In this document: positions 15,885 to 23,614 of the stretch, piece after piece
Numbering within the stretch: the stretch's first letter is position 1
Layout: each line of letters opens with the position of its first letter
NCBI GenBank assembly: GCA_027067035.1
Contig: JAMOMO010000425.1
Coordinates: 1 to 24,688 of the forward strand
Direction: 5' to 3'
DNA from: Desulfobulbaceae bacterium
GTDB taxonomy: Bacteria > Desulfobacterota > Desulfobulbia > Desulfobulbales > Desulfocapsaceae
DNA: 24,688 nt
Notes under the pieces: model-generated
Told to the model about the DNA's origin: nothing
Database searches by the model: none
The model's input: only the letters and a program-made list of their open reading frames with translations
Position numbers and translations under genes: made by a program

Positions 15885-18530
15885 TCAGCCCAGCAGTTCC
15901 CGCACATGAGTGGTGACTGAAGCCACAGCCTCGTTCAATTTGTCGGGCATGTTACCTCCCGCCTGTGCCATATCAGGACGACCGCCACCTTTTCCGCCCA
16001 CGATGGCGGCAACTTTATTCACAAGTTCCCCTGCCTTGATACGTTTTGTGAGATCTTTGGACACAATGGCCAGAATAGCCGCCTTTTTGTTGATTTCACC
16101 GGCAAGTACGGCCACACCGCTTCCCATCTCCTCACGCACCCTGTCCCCCACTTCACGAAGAGTCTTCGGGCTGTCCAGTGGAATCACGGCAGCGACCACC
16201 TTTACTCCGTCAATCTCTTCAGCAGAACCAAGCAGATCTCCCAGATCAGAGGTGGCCAGTTGTGTTGACAGCTCTGCAACCTGTTTTTCAAGTCGCCTGT
16301 TTGCGCTGGCCATGCTTTCAAGACGCTCCATCACATTTTCCGGCTGCACGTTCAGCATCTCACACAGCTCCTGTTCCCGCCTTGCAAGACCCTGGATCTG
16401 TTCCTGGGCAGCACGACCCGTCACCGCCTCAATTCTTCGCACTCCTGCGGCAATACCACCTTCACTGACGATACGAAACAGCCCGATACCACCGGTTGCC
16501 GCCACATGGGTTCCACCGCAGAGTTCTTTGGAGAAATCACCAAGGCTTACCACCCGGACACTGTCACCATATTTTTCTCCAAACAGGGCGGTCGCACCTT
16601 CCTCTATGGCCTGATCCCGATCCAGTACCGCTGTATTACTGTTGATATTTTCCCGAATTTTTTCGTTGACCCGCCTTTCGATGGCCTCTTTTTCCTCCCG
16701 TGTCAACTGTGAAAAATGGGTAAAATCAAATCGCAGCCTGTCCGGAGTCACCTGCGATCCTGCCTGCTTGACATGGTCGCCGAGGAGCTCTTTCAAGGCC
16801 GCCTGCAGCAGATGAGTTGCGGTGTGGTTCGCCGCCGTGTCATCCCGGCTCTCCTTGCTGACCTGAAGCTTCACCGGCATCCCTTTCTTCAGAGTTCCCT
16901 TTGTAACAGTCACTGCATGGAGAATAATTCCCTCTCCCTCTGTTATGGTGTTGCAGACTTCCGCCTCTCCGCCATCCCAGCTGACCAGTCCCCGGTCACC
17001 TGCCTGGCCGCCGGATTCGGCATAGAACGGTGTCCTGGCGGCAAAGAGCTGTCCCTCTGTCCCAGCGGCCAGCTGCTCCACCACCCTTCCTTCAGCGTCC
17101 AGGAGCCCATATACTTCAGTATCACTCTCAAGGGTCTCATAGCCCACAAATTCACTCTTCCCGCCCCCCTCAATGAGCTCTTTGACACCGTCACCCAGGA
17201 GACGTACATTTTCTCCCTTGCGTGAGGCACGGGATTGACTTCGCTGTCGCTCCATGGCCTCTTCAAAGCCCGCCGCGTCAAATTCCACACCACGCTCAAG
17301 AGAGACATCCCGGACAATATCCACTGGAAAACCATAGGTATCATAGAGTTTAAAGACAAAATCCCCCCGAATGAGCTTTTCATCCGCACTGTTCAGGCGG
17401 ACTATCTCCTCATCCAGCATGGTGAGGCCATGCTCCAGGGTTTCCCCAAAGCGCAGCTCTTCATTCATGACCACCTTTGCCAGCAGTCCGGCACAGGCCT
17501 CAAGGTGGTGATGGGCATCTTTCATGGTCTCGGTGACCACAGAGGTGACCGCATCCATAAACGGCTTTGTAAGTCCCAGATTCCGTCCATAGCGTATGGC
17601 GCGGCGCATGACACGACGCAGCACATAGCCGCGCCCTTCATTGGACGGCAGCACCCCGTCAGCCACCAGGAAGGTGGTGGCCCTTGCATGGTCGGCAATA
17701 ACACGCATGGCTGTGGTATCCGCCTCATCGCCCAGATATTTTTTACCCGACAGCTCTTCCAGTTTATGAATCACCGGCTGAAAGAGATCCGTATCGTAAT
17801 TGTTCAACTTTCCCTGCAGTACTGCCGCCACCCGTTCAAGCCCCATTCCGGTATCGATACTGGGCCGTGGCAGCGGTGTCATTGTCCCGTCATCTGAACG
17901 GTTAAACTGCATGAAAACAAGGTTCCAGAGCTCAAGGAAACGGTCGCAGTCACAGCCCACTGCGCAATCGGGACGATCACATCCGGCCTCCGGTCCCTGA
18001 TCAATGTGTATTTCGGAACAGGGGCCGCAGGGTCCCGTATCCCCCATGGCCCAGAAGTTATCCTTCTCACCCAGACGCACAATACGTCCTTCGGGGAGAT
18101 CTTCCACCTTTTCCCAGAGCGCATACGCCTCATCATCATCCGTAAAAACAGAAACCCACATCTGTTCAGCAGGAAGTTTCAGTTCATTAATGAGAAAATC
18201 CCAGGCAAATCTGATGGCATCCTCCTTGAAATAGTCTCCAAAGGAAAAATTCCCCAGCATTTCAAAAAAGGTGTGGTGCCTCGCAGTGTAGCCGACATTT
18301 TCAAGATCATTGTGCTTTCCGCCTGCCCGGACACACCGCTGGCTGGTCACAGCACGGTTATAGTCCCGTTTATCCTCACCCATGAATACCGTCTTGAACT
18401 GCACCATTCCCGCATTGACGAAGAGCAGGGTGGGGTCATCCTGAGGAACCAGGGAGGAACTCTCAACAGGCGTGTGATTATGCTTTTGAAAATAGTCAAT
18501 AAAGCGGCTGCGTATTTCTTTTCCTTTCAT
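15885..18530 (-). CDS. alaS: Alanyl-tRNA synthetase
   Basis: Charges tRNA-Ala and edits mischarged Ser/Gly. At 881 residues it is full length. Class II motif 2 is in TSQRCVRAGGKHNDLENVG (63-80) and motif 3 in GMGLERVAAVLQG (228-240). The editing domain zinc ligands are H569 and H573 (NHTATHLL) and C671 and H675 (CGGTH). The C-terminal domain has the GGKGGGRPDMAQAGG signature. After GPCGPCSEIH (166-175) there is a Cys-rich insertion (C184, C189, C193, C195) before the FLELWNLVFMQF strand, a variant seen in other AlaRS lineages that might hold another metal. The ATG at 18530 begins at the conserved KEIRSRF helix but has no recognisable Shine-Dalgarno. A TATAAT lies 27 bases upstream at the end of the preceding gene. 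Confidence 0.98.
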   Translation of the reverse strand: MKGKEIRSRFIDYFQKHNHTPVESSSLVPQDDPTLLFVNAGMVQFKTVFMGEDKRDYNRAVTSQRCVRAGGKHNDLENVGYTARHHTFFEMLGNFSFGDYFKEDAIRFAWDFLINELKLPAEQMWVSVFTDDDEAYALWEKVEDLPEGRIVRLGEKDNFWAMGDTGPCGPCSEIHIDQGPEAGCDRPDCAVGCDCDRFLELWNLVFMQFNRSDDGTMTPLPRPSIDTGMGLERVAAVLQGKLNNYDTDLFQPVIHKLEELSGKKYLGDEADTTAMRVIADHARATTFLVADGVLPSNEGRGYVLRRVMRRAIRYGRNLGLTKPFMDAVTSVVTETMKDAHHHLEACAGLLAKVVMNEELRFGETLEHGLTMLDEEIVRLNSADEKLIRGDFVFKLYDTYGFPVDIVRDVSLERGVEFDAAGFEEAMERQRSQSRASRKGENVRLLGDGVKELIEGGGKSEFVGYETLESDTEVYGLLDAEGRVVEQLAAGTEGQLFAARTPFYAESGGQAGDRGLVSWDGGEAEVCNTITEGEGIILHAVTVTKGTLKKGMPVKLQVSKESRDDTAANHTATHLLQAALKELLGDHVKQAGSQVTPDRLRFDFTHFSQLTREEKEAIERRVNEKIRENINSNTAVLDRDQAIEEGATALFGEKYGDSVRVVSLGDFSKELCGGTHVAATGGIGLFRIVSEGGIAAGVRRIEAVTGRAAQEQIQGLARREQELCEMLNVQPENVMERLESMASANRRLEKQVAELSTQLATSDLGDLLGSAEEIDGVKVVAAVIPLDSPKTLREVGDRVREEMGSGVAVLAGEINKKAAILAIVSKDLTKRIKAGELVNKVAAIVGGKGGGRPDMAQAGGNMPDKLNEAVASVTTHVRELLG

Positions 18531-18556
18531 GATAGTAACATTATTGATGGGTTAAG

Positions 18557-18562
18557 ATTATA
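18557..18562 (-). promoter_or_regulatory. Possible -10 box for alaS
   Basis: TATAAT reads leftward here, overlapping the stop of the upstream hydrolase gene. The matching -35 region (AAGGCC at 17 bases) is poor. Initiation would give a leader of only about 20 bases without a ribosome-binding site. Confidence 0.3.
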
Positions 18563-19115
18563 GAATATATGGAAGTACGGCCTTAAACTCTGCAGTACCT
18601 GCCTTTTTTAACAGTTCATAGATGATCATCTCTGCAGGCCCGACAACGGCCCCGATGTCACGAAGTCTGGCCAGGCCCAGATCCCTGTTCACGGCAGTAC
18701 GCGAGGAGACTCCGTCCGCCACAATCCACGGGGTGATTCCCTTATCAAGCAGCCCCATGGCTGTCTGATAAATACAGATATGAGTTTCAACGCCCACCAG
18801 AATTGCTCTGTTCACCGAAGCCGGCAGACTGTTGACCAGAGCCCCTGTTTCCGGATTGGCAAGTGCGTTAAACTCTGTTTTATCAGGCCGCGGAACCTCT
18901 GCCATCAGCTCTTCAAGCGGCTCAACGTAGGGACCAAGTCCTTTTTTGTACTGGGTGTTGGCAATAATCGGAATACCAATAATTTCCGCACAACGCACCA
19001 TTTTTCTGATGGTGTCGGCAACTGCCCCGGCATCGTGAATATGTGCCATCAGCCGCTCCTGGGGATCAATAATGTGCAGATAACAGTGTTCGGGTTTCAG
19101 CAATCTGGATTCCAT
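18558..19115 (-). CDS. Isochorismatase-family cysteine hydrolase
   Basis: A 185-residue alpha/beta hydrolase of the isochorismatase/nicotinamidase superfamily. The Asp-Lys-Cys triad is visible: D17 in IIDPQERL, K79 in RPDKTEFNAL and C114 in VETHICIYQTA. Such enzymes hydrolyse amides or enol ethers; the sequence most resembles YcaC-like members of unassigned substrate, and nicotinamidase metal ligands are not obvious. I prefer the ATG at 19115 because AGAGGA lies seven bases upstream; the ATG at 19121 would leave only one base of spacing and add two residues. It lies 27 bases before alaS and about 60 bases after the permease, in the same direction, so it may be co-transcribed with either. Fold is certain, function is not. 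Confidence 0.88.
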   Translation of the reverse strand: MESRLLKPEHCYLHIIDPQERLMAHIHDAGAVADTIRKMVRCAEIIGIPIIANTQYKKGLGPYVEPLEELMAEVPRPDKTEFNALANPETGALVNSLPASVNRAILVGVETHICIYQTAMGLLDKGITPWIVADGVSSRTAVNRDLGLARLRDIGAVVGPAEMIIYELLKKAGTAEFKAVLPYIL

Positions 19116-19122
19116 TTTCATA

Positions 19123-19128
19123 TCCTCT
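19123..19128 (-). promoter_or_regulatory. Ribosome-binding site that decides the hydrolase start
   Basis: AGAGGA on the leftward strand is seven bases from the ATG at 19115 but only one base from the in-frame ATG at 19121. This favours the downstream start. Confidence 0.6.
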
Positions 19129-19178
19129 TCTCAGGTATTGATCACCCAAGACAGATTTTCAGGCAGAAATATTCAGCT

Positions 19179-20480
19179 TCATCTATCGTAGGCACGTCTG
19201 AAGAAATGGCCCCGCACCAGCCTGCCGTAAAGCAGTTCAAAGAGAATGGAGCTCCCTGTGAAACAGAAGAAGACCACAATTGCTCTCGGGTTGCTTGACC
19301 AGGTATGGAGCAGCAGAACCACAAGGGCTGCACTGCTGAAGAGCAGCGCAGCGGCAATAACAATCCTGCTGGCACCTATCTCGGAGGCCAGTTTGAATGC
19401 AGCCATGTTCACAATGGCAAAGATCAGCAGAAATCCTGCACTGCCGATGATTGCTATCTCTGTGAGCTCAATGGTATTTGCAATGAGCAGACTGAAGAGG
19501 GATATCACAACGATATCATTGCTGGGAACAGTGGCCCTCTCCCTGCTCAGTTTTTTCGGTAGTTCACCCTCCTTGGCAAGAAAATACCCCAATCTGGCAT
19601 TTCCGTAAATAGTTGCATTTATCGCTGAGAATGTTGAGAGCAGAGCGGCAATGGCAACGACAATAAATCCGGTCTGACCCAGGGCGGGTTTTGCTGCAAA
19701 AGCAAGTGCATAGTCCTTTGCCTTGAGAAGCTGTTCTTCCGGAACAGTCCCGACACAGACAATGGAGATAAGAATATAGAGCAGAATAACAAAGATGGTG
19801 GAGCCGTAAAAGGCCCGTGGCAGACTGATAATCGGGTTCTTTATCTCCTCTGCGGCATTGGCAATGAGTTCAAAGCCCTCATAGGCGACAAATATAATCA
19901 TTCCGGCAGTGATAATTCCAAGTGGACCTTCCCAGTGCACCGGTGAGAGCCGGTCTGTATCCACATAGGATATTCCGGACACAATAATTACCACCAGCAA
20001 AGTGATCTTGATCATGACAATAAGGGATTCCGAGCGACTCACAAGGGAGGCACTCACCAGGTTGATCAGACTGGGGAGAAGAATCGCCACACTGATCAGA
20101 ACATGTCTCAGCACAACGGGGCTGTCAGGGGAAAAAAAGGTCTGGCCGTAGGAGGCAAAGGCCGTGGCATACAGAGATATTGTAACCAGATAACTGAGCC
20201 AGAGCAGCATGTTGATGCTGGCTGAAAGAAGATTATGGCTGAAGGCATTATCGATAAAGACCACGGTGCCACCGCGATTTTGATACCTCACCGAGAGTTT
20301 TGCATAGGAGTATGAGGTGAGAAGCGCCACAATTCCGGCAATGAGGAAGGCGACAGCTGTCGCCCCGTGGGCCAGTGACACCGCCTCACCCAGGACAGCA
20401 AAAATTCCTCCGCCCACCATACCGCCGATACCTATTGAGATAGCCCCAAGGAGGCCCACAGTACGTCCTTCACTCTCCAT
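19179..20480 (-). CDS. APC-superfamily amino acid permease
   Basis: An integral membrane transporter of 433 residues, rich in hydrophobic segments compatible with 12 helices. The first helix has the APC fingerprint ISIGIGGMVGGGIFAVLG, the broken helix that binds the substrate amino group and carboxylate. Helix 6 contains GMIIFVAYEGFELIANAAEEIKNP, the second conserved broken helix, and FSAINATIYGNAR follows in helix 8. This fits the COG0531 (PotE/YhdG-like) branch; substrate is unknown. A short C-terminal cytoplasmic tail ends RGHFFRRAYDR. The ATG is preceded by only a weak TAGAG. It lies upstream of, and in line with, the hydrolase gene. Confidence 0.9.
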   Translation of the reverse strand: MESEGRTVGLLGAISIGIGGMVGGGIFAVLGEAVSLAHGATAVAFLIAGIVALLTSYSYAKLSVRYQNRGGTVVFIDNAFSHNLLSASINMLLWLSYLVTISLYATAFASYGQTFFSPDSPVVLRHVLISVAILLPSLINLVSASLVSRSESLIVMIKITLLVVIIVSGISYVDTDRLSPVHWEGPLGIITAGMIIFVAYEGFELIANAAEEIKNPIISLPRAFYGSTIFVILLYILISIVCVGTVPEEQLLKAKDYALAFAAKPALGQTGFIVVAIAALLSTFSAINATIYGNARLGYFLAKEGELPKKLSRERATVPSNDIVVISLFSLLIANTIELTEIAIIGSAGFLLIFAIVNMAAFKLASEIGASRIVIAAALLFSSAALVVLLLHTWSSNPRAIVVFFCFTGSSILFELLYGRLVRGHFFRRAYDR

Positions 20481-20595
20481 ATGCTCTAACCATACTATTC
20501 ACCATAACCGCTGTGACAGATTCCGGGAACAACTCCGCAGCCACTCCGCTGAAGCAGTCTTTCTCTGTATGCTGCCAACACTAGCACGTTCCCTG

Positions 20596-20636
20596 AAAAA
20601 AAAAAGGCGCATCCGAAAAATGTTCGGATGCGCCTT
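20596..20636 (-). terminator. Intrinsic terminator of the symporter operon
   Basis: A perfect 14-bp stem (20604-20617 with 20623-20636) with a 5-base loop is followed leftward by a run of ten T, two of which pair at the stem base. It lies 43 bases after the symporter stop and separates it from the permease gene. Confidence 0.96.
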
Positions 20637-20678
20637 CACTGTCTCACGACAGAAACTGCTTTACTTTTCCATCAGATC

Positions 20679-22457
20679 TTAATGATCCACTGCAGATCCT
20701 GCCCCCATGGGAACACGAATGTCCTCCACAAGATGCTGGATATGCTCTGGCGGCGGTGCGGTGACACTTGATATGGACAGAGCCACAACAAAGTTGATCA
20801 GTGCACCCACTGCACCAAAGGAACCCGGAGAAATTCCAAGGACCCAGTTGGCGGCAGTATCAGCAGCCATGGCGGTACCGGGAATAAAGAACCAGCCTTT
20901 GAACCAGAAGATATACACAAGGGTACTTCCAAGACCTGCAAGCATACCACAGACTGCTCCGGTATTATTGACACGCTTGGCAAAAATACCCATCATCAGT
21001 GCAGGGAAGATTGAAGATGCAGCCAGTCCGAAGGCAAGGGCCACAACCTGGGCCGCGAATCCGGGAGGATGCAGTCCGAGATACCCCGCCACAAGAATGG
21101 CACCTGCCATGGCGATACGGCCTGCCATAAGCTCGGTTTTATCATCAATGTCCTTTGCAACAATACCCTTCACGATATCATGGGAGATAGCGGAAGAGAT
21201 GGCCAGGAGCAGTCCTGCAGCAGTGGAGAGAGCTGCAGCGATACCACCGGCGGCAACAAGGGCAATAACCCAGTTGGGAAGATTTGCAATCTCGGGATTG
21301 GCAAGAACCATGATATCCCGGTCAACCTTGGTCATCTCATTCTGGATGGGATTTCCGTTGACATCGGTACCGGTGAAGTTTTTACCAACATACTGAATAC
21401 GACCATCACCGTTTTTATCATCATGTTTCAGAAGACCGGTTTTTTCCCAGTTTGTAAACCAGGCCGGAAGGGCATCAAGTTTCAGGTTCTGGGAGGTATC
21501 AGGGGTGATTGAATCAGCCTGAATGGTATGGATGAGATTAAGACGGGCCATGGCACCGACAGCAGGAGCTGTGGTGTACAGGATCGCAATAAAAACAAGG
21601 GCCCAGCCGGCAGAGGAACGTGCATCACGAACCTTGGGTACGGTGAAGAAACGGGTGATAACATGGGGAAGTCCCGCTGTTCCGATCATCAGCGACAGAG
21701 TGAGGAGGAACATGTTCAACGTACTCCCCTTCTGCGTCGTATAGGCGTTAAAGCCTAGATCCAGTAGCGTTTTGTCCAGTTTATCGAGCAGGAATACCCC
21801 GGATCCGTCAGCCATTGTGGAACCAAGTCCAAGCTGAGGGAGGGCAACTCCGGTGAGCTGCAGGGAGATGAAGATTGCAGGAACGGTGTAGGCAAAAATA
21901 AGTACACAGTACTGGGCAATCTGGGTGTAGGTAACACCTTTCATTCCACCAAGAACAGCATAGATGAAAACGATGCCCATTCCGAGAAAAAGTCCATAGT
22001 TAAATGGAATTTCAAGGAAACGGGAAAAGGCAACACCAATACCCTTCATCTGGCCGATAACATAGGTAAGAGAGGCCACAATCAGACAGATAACAGCAAC
22101 AACACGGGCAGTCTGAGAGTAGAACCTGTCCCCGATGAACTCAGGCACTGTAAATTTTCCATACTTTCTGAGATATGGAGCAAGGAGCATGGCAAGAAGA
22201 CAGTAACCGCCTGTCCATCCCATGAGATACACTGAAGCATCATATCCTTTAAAGGCAATGAGTCCGGCCATGGAGATAAATGAGGCGGCAGACATCCAGT
22301 CAGCGCCGGTGGCCATTCCGTTCAGAACAGGGTGTACACCTTTACCGGCGACATAGAACTCTCCGGTGGTTGATGCACGGGCCTTGATGGCAATAAAGAT
22401 ATAGAGAGCAAAGGTTGCCCCGACAACGCAGTAGGTCCATAATTGTAAATTAGTCAT
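20679..22457 (-). CDS. Sodium:solute symporter, acetate-permease-like (VC_2705 subfamily)
   Basis: A 592-residue SSS-family secondary transporter related to ActP, probably moving acetate or another small carboxylate with Na+. The first helices hold GKGVHPVLNGMATGADWMSAASFISMAG, the typical unwound TM1 region, and PEFIGDRF is the SSS loop. Helix 8 has the Na2-site region STAAGLLLAISSAISHD (411-427). An extracytoplasmic insertion at about 311-395 carries D347-x-N-x-D351-G-x-I354, which looks like the front half of an EF-hand. It is encoded 14 bases after a DUF4212 gene, the small partner that defines this subfamily. Start ATG has AAGGAG ten bases upstream. Substrate is inferred from the family. 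Confidence 0.92.
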   Translation of the reverse strand: MTNLQLWTYCVVGATFALYIFIAIKARASTTGEFYVAGKGVHPVLNGMATGADWMSAASFISMAGLIAFKGYDASVYLMGWTGGYCLLAMLLAPYLRKYGKFTVPEFIGDRFYSQTARVVAVICLIVASLTYVIGQMKGIGVAFSRFLEIPFNYGLFLGMGIVFIYAVLGGMKGVTYTQIAQYCVLIFAYTVPAIFISLQLTGVALPQLGLGSTMADGSGVFLLDKLDKTLLDLGFNAYTTQKGSTLNMFLLTLSLMIGTAGLPHVITRFFTVPKVRDARSSAGWALVFIAILYTTAPAVGAMARLNLIHTIQADSITPDTSQNLKLDALPAWFTNWEKTGLLKHDDKNGDGRIQYVGKNFTGTDVNGNPIQNEMTKVDRDIMVLANPEIANLPNWVIALVAAGGIAAALSTAAGLLLAISSAISHDIVKGIVAKDIDDKTELMAGRIAMAGAILVAGYLGLHPPGFAAQVVALAFGLAASSIFPALMMGIFAKRVNNTGAVCGMLAGLGSTLVYIFWFKGWFFIPGTAMAADTAANWVLGISPGSFGAVGALINFVVALSISSVTAPPPEHIQHLVEDIRVPMGAGSAVDH

Positions 22458-22471
22458 TCCTTCATTTCTCC

Positions 22472-22726
22472 TTAGTCTTCGCTGACGTTGAATTTTTTAT
22501 CAAGCTGATTCATACGCCAGGCGTAAAAAAAGATCAGGGCCACGAAGGTATAAATAGAACCTTGCTGGGCAAACCAGAAACCAAGTGGATAGCCACCCAA
22601 AATACGGATGGAGTTCAGCTGCTCGGCAAACAGGATGCCACAGCCAAACGAGACCACAAACCAAACGACGAGACATCCTATAACAAGCCGAATGTTCGCC
22701 TGCCAATACTTCTGAGCATCACTCAT
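22472..22726 (-). CDS. DUF4212 small subunit of the sodium:solute symporter
   Basis: An 84-residue membrane protein with two helices (about 12-33 and 50-68) joined by a short loop with LNSIRILGGYPLGFWFAQQGS, the characteristic DUF4212 block. The family is encoded directly before VC_2705-type symporters and is annotated as their small subunit. The ATG follows AGGAGG about ten bases upstream. First gene of a two-gene operon with its own promoter. Confidence 0.93.
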   Translation of the reverse strand: MSDAQKYWQANIRLVIGCLVVWFVVSFGCGILFAEQLNSIRILGGYPLGFWFAQQGSIYTFVALIFFYAWRMNQLDKKFNVSED

Positions 22727-22775
22727 AATTTCTTCTCCTCCTTATTGGAATTAAGTGAAACTTTCTCCTCATAAA

Positions 22776-22809
22776 ACACTGATTCATACCATAGCTCCTC
22801 AATCAGTGT
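22776..22809. repeat. 9-bp inverted repeat over the symporter promoter
   Basis: ACACTGATT (22776-22784) and AATCAGTGT (22801-22809) are exact reverse complements with 16 bases between, giving centres 25 bases apart. One arm overlaps the -35 and the other the -10, as expected for an operator of a dimeric or paired regulator. Confidence 0.6.
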
Positions 22810-22812
22810 CAA
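22783..22812 (-). promoter_or_regulatory. Promoter of the DUF4212-symporter operon
   Basis: Leftward -35 TTGACA (22807-22812, six of six) and -10 TATGAA (22783-22788, four of six) have an 18-base spacer. The expected start near 22776 gives a leader of about 50 bases. The boxes overlap the ends of an inverted repeat (22776-22809). Confidence 0.6.
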
Positions 22813-22899
22813 TGCCTGACCGGTAAAGGCTTTAAGAGCCCTTCCGACAGGGATCAACACCGAAGATGGGAGTCAACAGCCAACAGTATACATTGTCAG

Positions 22900-23613
22900 C
22901 TAATATCGGAAACTTCCAACCCTCCCTGATTGAAAAATATCCTTCAATGTAACCAGCCCTCCCTTGCGAAACTTTTTAATAAAGTACAGAAAAAGATAGG
23001 CTGTCTGCAGGGCATCTTCCAGAGCATCGTGGGGCTTGAACTCCGGCAGATGATACTCCCGCCCCAGATCATCAAGATTGTAGCTGGTGGTTCTGGGGTT
23101 ATGTTCATGGTAGTGACCGAGACGTACCCGTTTGTAGCCCTGGGCCATACGCATGGTATCCACCCCCGGATTGGAAAGGGTTCCCCCCATCACCTCCCGG
23201 GTTGCCTTATTCAAAAAATGCATATCCAGGGGCAGATGATGCCCCACCAGCAGGCTGCCATGAATATACTCCACAAATCGTGGCAGTACCTCCTCCATGG
23301 ATTCTGCAGTTTCAAGCTGTTCCGGCGTGATGCGATGTACCAGAGTCGCCTGAGTCGGATCCATGTTCCTGGGCCGGACAAAACAGTGGAACATGGAAGA
23401 GAGATCTATCTGAAGATCTCTGATCATCACGGCCCCTATGGAAATGAGTTCATCCTTCTTCCTGTTCAGGCCGGTGAGCTCCGTGTCACAGACAACAAAG
23501 CTGTACTCAGCCAGGGGACGTCCCTGGTCAAAATCGGCAAAACATTCCTTATTGGCCTGCAGAAGAGGGGACGGATGGCTAAACCAGCTGCCGGGGTTCA
23601 ACAGATCGATCAT
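22900..23613 (-). CDS. DEDDh 3'-5' exonuclease (DnaQ/epsilon-like)
   Basis: A 237-residue exonuclease of the DnaQ-like superfamily. The four acidic ligands and the catalytic His are in place: D43 and E45 (CDTELTG), D130 (HHLPLDMHFL), H195 and D200 (HDALEDA). Family members remove nucleotides from DNA or RNA 3' ends with two metal ions. The first 35 residues are an unmatched N-terminal segment. I chose the ATG at 23613 because it starts one base after the upstream stop. A longer start at 23676 would run 21 codons inside the upstream gene. There is no strong ribosome-binding site, so translation is probably coupled. The pairing with a DUF294 nucleotidyltransferase suggests a shared task, unproven. 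Confidence 0.9.
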   Translation of the reverse strand: MIDLLNPGSWFSHPSPLLQANKECFADFDQGRPLAEYSFVVCDTELTGLNRKKDELISIGAVMIRDLQIDLSSMFHCFVRPRNMDPTQATLVHRITPEQLETAESMEEVLPRFVEYIHGSLLVGHHLPLDMHFLNKATREVMGGTLSNPGVDTMRMAQGYKRVRLGHYHEHNPRTTSYNLDDLGREYHLPEFKPHDALEDALQTAYLFLYFIKKFRKGGLVTLKDIFQSGRVGSFRY

Positions 23614-23614
23614 C

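Noticed and set aside
19142..19178. Possible terminator between the permease and the hydrolase
   Set aside because: No stable stem followed by a T run could be found in either direction.
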